64,000 nt of DNA, from assembly GCF_022458985.1 (NCBI RefSeq), contig NC_061770.1, positions 34,949,599 through 35,013,598 of the forward strand. The letters run 5' to 3'. The notes beneath the pieces were generated by a model. That model was not told where the DNA came from. It was given only the letters and a program-made list of their open reading frames with translations, and ran no database searches. Every line of letters begins with the position of its first letter. The stretch's first letter is position 1. Shown here in pieces: positions 1 to 9,000 of this stretch. Source of the DNA: Mugil cephalus (lineage: Eukaryota > Chordata > Actinopteri > Mugiliformes > Mugilidae). A program made the position numbers and the translations under genes.

Positions 1-134
1 AATACTGATAAGCTGCTAACGCTGCTGCTGCTGTTCCGTCACAGTCGTGGGCTGAGGACACGCGGTCCTGCGTGGAAAACCAGGGCCCCACGGAGCTCCA
101 GCTCACAGTGTTTGGACCCGGGGATCCCACGAAG
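1..134 (+). other. Possible last coding exon of an upstream gene
   Basis: A polypyrimidine-type acceptor (TTCCGTCACAG, ending at 44) is followed by an open frame reading SWAEDTRSCVENQGPTELQL and on to GPGDPTK before it meets a TATC microsatellite. A second frame is also open here. A good AATAAA at 593-598 fits the end of a plus-strand transcript. The residue mix is unlike random sequence, but I do not recognise the protein and cannot place the stop codon, because the frame runs on through the microsatellite. It could equally be 3' UTR. Confidence 0.3.
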
Positions 135-197
<63 letters not shown>

Positions 198-198
198 G
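135..198. repeat. TATC tetranucleotide microsatellite
   Basis: About 16 uninterrupted TATC units, directly after the possible coding tail. It produces an artefactual open frame (repeats of IYLS). Confidence 0.97.
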
Positions 199-1210
199 CT
201 TTATTACATAATATAATATCTCTCTCTCAATGTATATACATATATATTTTTATAGATTATATATATGTATATATATATTATATATAGATTAGATCCATTT
301 TTATATTATTTTTTATCGCACTCTGTAAATAGACTAATTATCACCGAACATCTCTACGTCAAACAGTTTTAACACGACGCCCCCGAATCATCTTCACAAA
401 AAACAGCCAATAAGTCAATGGACCTTTGTCCAAAGCCTCCAACTCAGAAAACCTTGGACACTGCGAGTAGCCTCGTGTAATCTCTTTGTACTTTTTCCAC
501 CTAATGTGTAAATATTTCATTTCATGCTGAATCAGTCTCTTGTTCCATGTTGAGGTTTTTTCATCCAGACGCTGAAATGATGGATTTAGTTAAATAAATG
601 AAGTGAATCATGATTTGGTCAGAGGTGGAGTTTTGTTTTTTTGTAATGCATCCTGGTGTAAATGTAAATGTAAAGAAGCGTGAGTACACATTTTACATTA
701 ATACGTACCTTAATAGATATAGATATATGTTTACAGTATATTGTATACCTTTATATATCTTATATATGCTTTACCTTTATATATATATACTATTTTTAAA
801 TGTTTTTTGTATATTGTTTTAATATTTTGTATTCTGTTGAAATACTTTTATATTATTTATATATACTTGTATTATATTTTTATATATTTATTTGCATATT
901 TAAATATACTTTGAATATTTTTGATCGTTTTTTATATTTTTTTATATATATTAATAATTTTATATTTTTTTATATATACTTGTATATTTTTTTTACATAT
1001 TTTTTATATAAACATACTTGAATATTTTTTAAAAATTTAGTTATACTTTCATATATTTTTTATATATATATATACGTGTATATTTTATATATTCTTTAAA
1101 TATTTTTTGGTAGTTTTAATGCTTTGATTTTTCTAAATATTTCTGTATATTCTTTGGACAATTTCTTCATATATACTTTGGTATATTTTATATACACATT
1201 TATAAATCCC
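199..1210. other. AT-rich low-complexity spacer
   Basis: Except for a more mixed part at about 300-600, this stretch is TATATA, TTTTATA and similar runs. I see no supported gene. The short open frames (Tyr, Ile, Phe and Leu only) are composition artefacts. Confidence 0.8.
593..598 (+). promoter_or_regulatory. Candidate polyadenylation signal of an upstream gene
   Basis: AATAAA is followed within about 30 nt by a GT-rich stretch, the usual cleavage-site arrangement. It would end a plus-strand transcript entering from the left. Confidence 0.4.
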
Positions 1211-2644
1211 ATCTCACTACGCTAAATCACTTATTTTATGTTTTGTTTCGTCTTTTTACGTCTCTTTTTTTTATGCCGTATCCATCCGTCAGTGCTGGTT
1301 TCCACACACGCATGCGCACGCAAAACGCGGACGCGCACGCACCGTACGCGTCCAGGTTTCACATCCTGGTATTTTCTGGCGTTGTCAAGGCAGCCTGGAG
1401 CACGGCCGCGTCCTGGCAAAAGATATCTGTCCACAAACAAAAATACGTTTTGAAAAAACTGTCCCGGAAAGTTAGGTGTGGCCAGAAGGTAACGGACACG
1501 CATGTTTCTTTCCCACCTCGCGTTCTCGGAGCCGCCGCTTTGCGTCTGTTTTTGCGCGTCTTTGTTATTATTGCGTGTTTTAGTCAGGCGGCGGACAGGC
1601 GCACGTCCGTGAGGAGGACGAGAGAGACAGAGAGAGGGGAAGATCTTGTCCATTGTGTCTCCACCAGAGGCAGCTGTGCGGGGACGGTTTGCACGCTAAT
1701 GTGGCCCGTGTTTTCATTATAGCTCATTTATTCTCTATTTCTTATGTCTTAACGTGTCGCCTCGACGCGTTTCCAGTCAAACAGACAGAGAATAAAGAGT
1801 AAAAAAATGGCTCTCGACAGATGTAGTGTGTGATAGAAGGGGACAGGTTTAAAGGGACAGCGACGCCGCTTCCTGGTTTTTCGTGCTGGACTCAAAAAAT
1901 AACACTTAACGGTATTTTTTAAAACATTTGAAACATGCACCTCGCTGATGTTGCTTGAAAGTGTGCAGAGATTGTGTTTCCTGCAAACCTGACAGAGGTG
2001 ATTGTGTGTTTTTTTTTTTTTTTTTTAGTCTTGCACATTTCTTGCATGCAAATATATGTTTTTAACTATGATAATTAAGGAAAAGGTTGACCTTTTGTTC
2101 CCTTTGTTGATTTAAGGCTTTACAGCTTCTCACATGATAAACGGTGCAAGTTTTGTTCATATTTAGGACAAAGAAGTGTTAATTCTGCAGCGTATTTTAT
2201 TAATGAGGCTGCATTGTCAGATAAATCAATTAGTTTCCATCTTGCATCATATCATTACAGCCTTACAGGCGGTTTGGGCTTCTACGTCAAGTTGACGTAG
2301 AAGTTACGGCGTCGTTCAGCTCCTGTGACTTGTCTTTTTGCTAGTAGCTTGTCTCCACTTTTGTATTTCCATCCTCGCAATATCCAAACAGACTAAAGAC
2401 TCGTAAGATTAACTGAGGACGTTTGGAGATATTTGTATTTGTATTTCAGTCGCCATTGTTGAAAGTGAAGTAGGAACAAAAAAATAACCCCGATCTCACC
2501 CGACTGACAAAAAAAGACACAGCGCTGATAAGTGTTTGGGTGGAGTTGTGAACCAGACCGACAAAGGTGTGAGCATGAACTTTCTCTCACCAGCATAGGC
2601 TGCGTACGTGAATGAGCATTCACAACTGTCTTCTCTTCCCCCAG
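1211..2644. other. Upstream region of the six-module zinc-finger gene
   Basis: About 1290-1680 is clearly richer in CpG than its surroundings (repeated ACGCG, GCGCACG), a possible promoter or untranslated first exon for the gene starting near 2.6 kb. I cannot fix a transcription start or a donor. Open frames here overlap on both strands and look like composition shadows. A T-run lies at about 2010-2026, and a perfect short palindrome at 2279-2303. Confidence 0.4.
2279..2303. promoter_or_regulatory. Perfect palindrome with TGACGTA half-sites
   Basis: Two 12-bp arms (CTTCTACGTCAA and its complement) flank one central G. The arms contain TGACGTA, which resembles a CREB/ATF half-site. It lies about 340 bp upstream of the acceptor of the large exon. 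Confidence 0.4.
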
Positions 2645-2810
2645 GACGCCCTCATATCAAACGTGATGTCTGAGAACTTCGGTACCGCTGGTCCCACCAT
2701 GAAGTCGGAGGCGGCGGCAGGACTCTGCACCCAGCTGCTGAACTGAATTAGCCGCGAGCTAACCGCCGCTGTTGGATGAGAACTGATGGGTGGCCCAAGC
2801 TGGCGGAAGC
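2645..2810 (+). promoter_or_regulatory. 5' leader with upstream ORFs
   Basis: A strong acceptor (CTTCTCTTCCCCCAG, ending at 2644) suggests the large exon begins at 2645, so this part would be spliced 5' UTR. It holds a 26-codon ORF at 2666-2746 whose internal ATG (in CCACCATGA) has a strong Kozak context. Another ATG at 2776 opens a frame that overlaps the main ORF out of frame. The main frame has a TGA at 2784-2786 just upstream of its ATG. Confidence 0.5.
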
Positions 2811-5800
2811 ATGCCAACTGCAAAAGGTAAAGGCGCCGCGACGTCTCACCGTTACCGGCCCGCCGCAGAGTATGACGACGCCACGCTGGCCCAGAAAAGA
2901 GAGTACTGGAGGAACAAGAAGCGCGAGCAGAGGGCCCGTCTCTCGGAGCGGAGAGGGAAGCCGGCAGCACGGGAAGGGAAAAAGCTCCTGCATCTAAATG
3001 CCTCTGCAGGGACTTATTCGGGTTTATGCAGCTTCACTGCTTTGGCCTCGTCTTTGCAGAGCAACGACGACTCATACAATTCTGCATCACAGAGCGGACG
3101 TACGGCGGAGGACGGTCGCGCACTTGCAGCCGCCGAGAGTCAGGATTGGCTCGAGACGGTGAACGACAACAATATCTTGCCTCGGGCGCCGGTATCGTGT
3201 TCCGTCTCAGCCAAAGCCGCTGGGTGCGACGCGGCCGCGGTGACGTTGCCAACAGCGAGGGGCGCCGCGAGCAGAGCTGTTACCTCACCCACGTCCAGTG
3301 GGACCCAGCTGAACACCAGCTCCTTAGTGCCTCCGGTCGGAGTGGCCAGGATTACCAATGGCAGCTCGACTACTACAGCGCCTCAGCCATGTGTGTCTAT
3401 GCAGGGCGCACCAGACCCCAAAACCCAACCTAAGGCACGAGTTGCGTTACCAATCGAGCGAAAACTGGGTATGATTCTTGCGTCGTCTCCGCTCCGCCCT
3501 CTCTCCGTATCGGAGGACAAAACGACGAGCGCGACACCTCAGAGTTGTGCGAAGAGGGCTAAAGGTGCCGGTGTCGCACAGCCTGCCCTCGAGTCTGAGG
3601 AGGAGAGGGCGGCTAAGCGCAGGGAGCACTGGCGGATCAAAAAGCGAGAGCAGAGGGCAAAGCTGGCGGCTCAGATAGTGAAAACGAGAGAGAGGGCGCA
3701 GGGTGTGGAGATGACGTATCAGAGGCTGACGTCGCAGAAGGCCGGGCTCGCGGGCCGCTCGGTTCTTCTCCCGTCTCAGTCGCTGTCAAAAGGAGTTGGG
3801 CGGAAGCAGTGCCCCGCTAAGGTCAAAGCAGCATTCACATCTGGAAGAAGGGAAAACGGTAAAGTGCAATGTGAACCAGCGACTGTTGCGATGGCTAACA
3901 CGGATCACATCCAAAATTCACATGGGAATAGTTTAACACCAGACATCACGTCTGATCCCGGCATAAAAAAGTCAGCGGATCCACACAGGAAGCTTTCAAA
4001 TTACGTGCATCTTTATAATGTGACCCGAGGGATAGCGCGGTGTAAAACGCCCCGACAAAGACTCATCGAAGCGCAGAAATTTTTTATGAATCAGAGAAAC
4101 CTAAGGTGCAAGTCCCTGTTGGCGTCTTCTTCGTTGGCGTTCGGCACCAGGACTATGCCCAAAATCGACCCCAACGACACGCCTGAGCAGATAGTAGCCA
4201 AGCGCAGAGAGTACTGGCGGATGAAGAAGCGAGAACAGCGGGCGAAGCTGTCGTCGGAGGTGAGGGTCCGGCTGAAGGAGAAGGACTCTGTGACGCGAAG
4301 GGTGAAGCGTTACCAGAAGATACTCGAGGAGATGAGGAGAGCCCGAGCAATGACGCACTCGCCGGTGAGCGTCCTGACGCACGCCTCGGAAACCATCGGA
4401 GGGTTCATCAAAGAAGACGGGACTCTGACCTCGAACATCCCTCTGGGTCCTGCAGAACACAACATGACGGACAACATGAGTGAGGAAGAGCTTCACATAG
4501 CTTCTAAGTATAACTCCATCAGGCAGCAACAGAGTCAACCTCATAGTAAACGGAGAGGTGTTGCTCCCGTTAGGATGAACCAGCCGCCCCCTCCTCTACG
4601 CCTAGCTCAGGTGAAAGTCGCGTTTCCTCTCGGCGGAAAGTCGGCCAACAAGCCTCAACGACTGCTTTCAGTCAGACCACGGCCTCAGCTTGAAAGGACA
4701 ACCGGTCCGTCTGAAAGTCAAGCGGTCGCTCAGCTCACGCTCACCCGTCCTCAAACCCTTCAAAACGCCGCTTTGGACGAACCTGGCTTGAAACAGGGCG
4801 GCTGCGTCATGAAATTAGCCGTATCCAGTAGCGAGATGTCGCTGTCGGCGCTGTCCCTGGATCCGGGTTTGACGGAAGAGGAGAGGATGGCGAAGAAGAG
4901 GGAGTACTGGAGGATAAAGAAGCGCGAACAGCGAGCGGCTCGGGCTGTCCGGCTGAAGCAGGGCGTCCTCCAAGCGAGGGCCGGGGCAAGCTTGCAAAGG
5001 AGGAGGGCTCAGAAGCAAGTCGCGGTGGCGGCTGTGCAGCTGAGCAGGAGTCTGAGTGGACGTTCAGGAAAAGCGGCGCCTCTTGGCGACAACGGCGCCG
5101 CGATGCCACTCGCAAGCGACGTGAAACAGGAGAGGGAGTCTGTGCCAGCAGTTGACCTAAATTCCCAACCAGAACAAGCCATCTGTGAAGATATCGACCC
5201 CCCGATCTCACCATCGCCACCTCCAGAGCCTCAGCCAGAGTTTGACCCGGCTCTGAACGCAGACAGCCAAGCGACGACGCTGCTGGCTGTGGCCTCCATG
5301 AAGAAACTCCTGGAGGAATCGCTCAGCACAGTGACGGAATGTAAAAACGAGCAGACGGACATCACGATGAATGCGACGGAAGAGCAAGACATGAAGCCAA
5401 ATTTACCTCAGCTCTTTTTCGACAAGGACGACTTGGTTCCCATCACCGCTGACCTGACGCTGCAGATAAAAAGCTGGCAGACGGATAGCGACGTCTCGGC
5501 AGATTCGCTGAACCAGGAGCTCAGGAACTCGCCTCAGATTGGCGAGAAATCTCCACCCTTTCCCACCTCCAACGATGTGGCGCTCAATCCCACCTGTGAG
5601 CACTCGTCCCAGACGCCTCTGAACTTCATCGTGAACCCGTCTGCGGAAACGTTCGGTGGCTCGTTGTCATCGTCGCCGCCCACAACCCAGAGAGTCTGTC
5701 CCAAAAACGAAGACCTTCAAAGCCACCGTTCGCCGGAGCCGCCGGAGCTCCACGACGACGCGGCCACGTACCTGGATCGGCTGGAGCCGCGGCATGAGCA

Positions 5801-6026
5801 ACGCCGCGAACAACCGAGCCAGACGGAGGAAGGACGCCAGAGCAACATCTCGCCATCGGCGCAAACTTGTCCCGGCGCGGTGACGGAGAAAGTCGGCCCG
5901 ACCAGTCTGCAGAGCAAGAGGGAGTACTGGAAGCTGATGAAGAGGCAGCAGAGGGCCCGGTTAAAGGCCAGGCACAAAGACCGACACGGAGACGGCAGCA
6001 GTCACCTTTCTTCAAGAAACCTCCAG
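2811..6026 (+). CDS. Coding exon 1: five KREYWR modules
   Basis: 3216 nt, 1072 codons, phase 0 at the donor CAG|GTGAAG. Module starts at nucleotides 2895, 3615, 4200, 4893 and 5916. Module 5 is the most diverged (KREYWKLMKRQQRARL). The frame stays open 28 codons into the intron, ending with TAA inside a transposon copy. Confidence 0.9.
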
Positions 6027-9000
6027 GTGAAGTATTCCACAACACACACATGTGCACCAATCAGACACAACATCATGGCCACTGAGAAGAGAGTCAGATG
6101 TTTTAAATAACATTTAAAACATCTTGTGACAATCAGTGTTCTGCTGGGAAACTTCTGGACTTTGGAGTCATTCTTGAGGATGTTACTTAGACATGTAGCC
6201 CCCACCTAGACCAGACCAGACCAGACACCTCCACCCCAGCAGGATGCACATTAAAAAAACACTCCAGGAACAACTCAGAAAATGATCTGGCCTCCAAATC
6301 CACTAGATCTATAGAGGATGATCCTCTGTAGAGGCCCATCCCCTGAATCCATAGGACCCAACGACCCCCTACTAACAGTCAGGACACCTGCACAATATTG
6401 GAAAGGTGGTCGTAATGTTATAGCTGATCGGTGCACACAGAAAACAATGTTCCCCTTTCACACTAATACACAAGTATCATTTATTTTCCTAAATAAACTT
6501 TAAATGCGACACCAAGGTCTTTAGAAAACTAATTATTTCTTTGCTAATGGAAGCATCCAAGTGTTGTTCTGTTTCCCAGACGAGTCCAAGGATTTAGAAG
6601 AACCACTTGTGAAGCATTCAAAGCTTTAACCTGACACTAAATCATTTTGCTATGTCGGTTACAAGGCTGTGCATGTAACGATTATGATATTTCGCTTATT
6701 CATTTGCAGCAAAATATTTTTTTTTCCCCCCCTAGTGGTTCAGCTTTTCTTTCTCATCGAGTGTTTGCTTTCCAGACACATGAAAGAACCCTCTTGTGAG
6801 CAAACCTATTGAATTTGAGAAGCTTGTGGAAACAAGAAGAGGGAGGGTTTTTTATTTTTTTTCCCCCCTCCCTCTATATATAGAGTTGCAAAGGAGCGTT
6901 TCCAAGTGTGCACGGTGAAAATGTTTCGCATGTCGCCACAATCTGGTGCTCAACAGAAACTTAAAGAAAAACAAGGAACTAGTCGAAGCTCCGTTGAGAT
7001 TCTGTACATAGGAATAATTGTTTTCTGCTCCGGAGTCCAGTCCCGCTCTCTCAGGCTCAGCCAGATGAAACCTGAATCACTGCACCACAAACCCCTCTCT
7101 GGTATTTGACACTCGAACATCAAAAATAGAGGAGTGTGACTGAGTGGGGCCCCACTTAAAACTGGATGCAGCTCACTTGCGCTTCTTTCTGAAGGAGAAT
7201 TGCCTTCCAACCCTTCTGCAAAATAACACGTTGCATTGTTTCTCCCTCAGGGTTCAGGGCTCCTGGTTAATCCCGTTAATAAGGGAGCGAGTCCTCCGGC
7301 TAAACCGGTCCTCCGACCTAAACCCCCCACGTCTTCTGGTGGGGCCGGCGTCCCCTCGGTCCAGGCCGTCAACCGGACGCCGTGCGACGCCGATCCCTTC
7401 CGGGACGTCCACTCTTGCGAAAGTTCTCCCGTGTCCCCGCAACTTTCGCAAGAGTGGACGCCTGGAAACGCGGACCTGGACCTGGACCTGGACCCGGACC
7501 CGGCGCCCTCTCCCCCGACTCTGCAGCCCCCGGACAACCCGCTGTCGAGCATCAACCTGCAGCCCATCGAGCCTCCGGGTCAAAGTCCAAACGCCGTCCT
7601 GAGTCCGATAAAAATCCCCTGTGCTCAGCGGCAGAGCCCCACGCGTGCGACGCAGTCACCGACCAACATGGAACCTCTGAGCAACGTGGCCCCTCCGAAG
7701 CCCATCCGGGGCGAGTCCGAGGAGGACTTCCTGAGGAGGAAGAGGGAGTACTGGAGGATCAAGAAGAAGGAGCAGAGGGCGAGGAAGGCCAATCGGGACA
7801 AGGGGGTCTCTGCGAGGAGAGCCTGCAACAACTGGAGGCCCATCCTGCCAGCACACGACCTGCAAACACAGGTGAGACGCCCAGCGGCGTGTGACGCCTC
7901 CGGCTAATCATTGAACTCAACTCATCCTTAAAACGAGACGATAAGGAAACGGTTGCTGGTAGAAGTGCCCAGATGTTTTATGTTAGCAAAGAAGTGAAAT
8001 CAACCAAAGTTTTATCTGAAAATGGATCAAAAATATAATTTGGAGCAAGCAATTGATTATTATTAGTATTATTATTTGGATTTACATGTAATAGTCAAAA
8101 CTGTCAGAGGGTTCAGTCTGTTTCTGTTGTACAGGAGGGGAAGTAGTAGATGGGGAAGGAGGGAGAGTAGAAAAAGGAGGAGGACAAGAAAAGGGGAAGA
8201 GGGTTTGAGTAAGAAGAAGGGAGAGGAAAATACAAAGGGAAAATGAGGAAGTGGGGAGAAGACGAGATGAAAGCAGAGACAGAGGAGAAATAGTAGAAAA
8301 AGAAGGAGAAGAAAGAAGACGAGAACATTAGTTCAGCGTTTAAAGGTTCTTGTTTTTTTAATCCCGTCTGTGTAGGAGTCTGGTCAGTGGGTGAACTCTC
8401 CAGAGGAGCCAGAGCATCAAATGAGGTGGGAGTTTGTTTCAGTGTTTTTATTATTTATTTTTTAATTTTTAGCTCTGTTGAGGATCATGATTCTCTTTTC
8501 TTTTTTTTTAACAGCGCGTCGGTCGACACTGATCCAGGATCCTTCACTTACGCCGGCTACTCGACGCCAGTAGGAGGTGAAGTACCAGACATGTCGTTTT
8601 AATCCCAACCTCACACGATTAGTTTTATTATCGAGTGGTTGTGATGTCTACTTCCTGTTGTGTTGTGTACACCGATCAGCCATAACATTATGACCACCTA
8701 TTCTTAACATTGTGTAGGTCTCCACCTCTAGTGGCTCATCAGAGAATGGACATGGGTCTTCTGAGAGGGGTCTGAATGTTGTTAGTGAGGGGAGGGGTCT
8801 CTATGGTGGATCATCCCACAGATACTTGATCAGTTTGGGATCTAGTGAATTTGGAGGCCAGGTCAACACCTTGTGCTGTTCTTCATGTTTTTTGAGTTGT
8901 TCCTAAACCGTCTTTGTGGCTGATGCCATCAAGGAGTGTCATTGCTATGGGGTGGGGGTGTCTGGTCTGGTCTAGGTGGGGGCTACATGTCTAAGTAACA

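Noticed and set aside
1231..1722. Overlapping long frames on both strands (140, 71 and 159 codons)
   Set aside because: They overlap each other in several frames in a CpG-rich patch, are rich in Arg/His/Thr typical of composition bias, and show no domain.
3026..5977. Many 60-150 codon frames on the other frames and strand of the large exon
   Set aside because: They are shadows of a GC-rich coding exon. Only the main frame contains the repeated modules and joins to later exons in phase.
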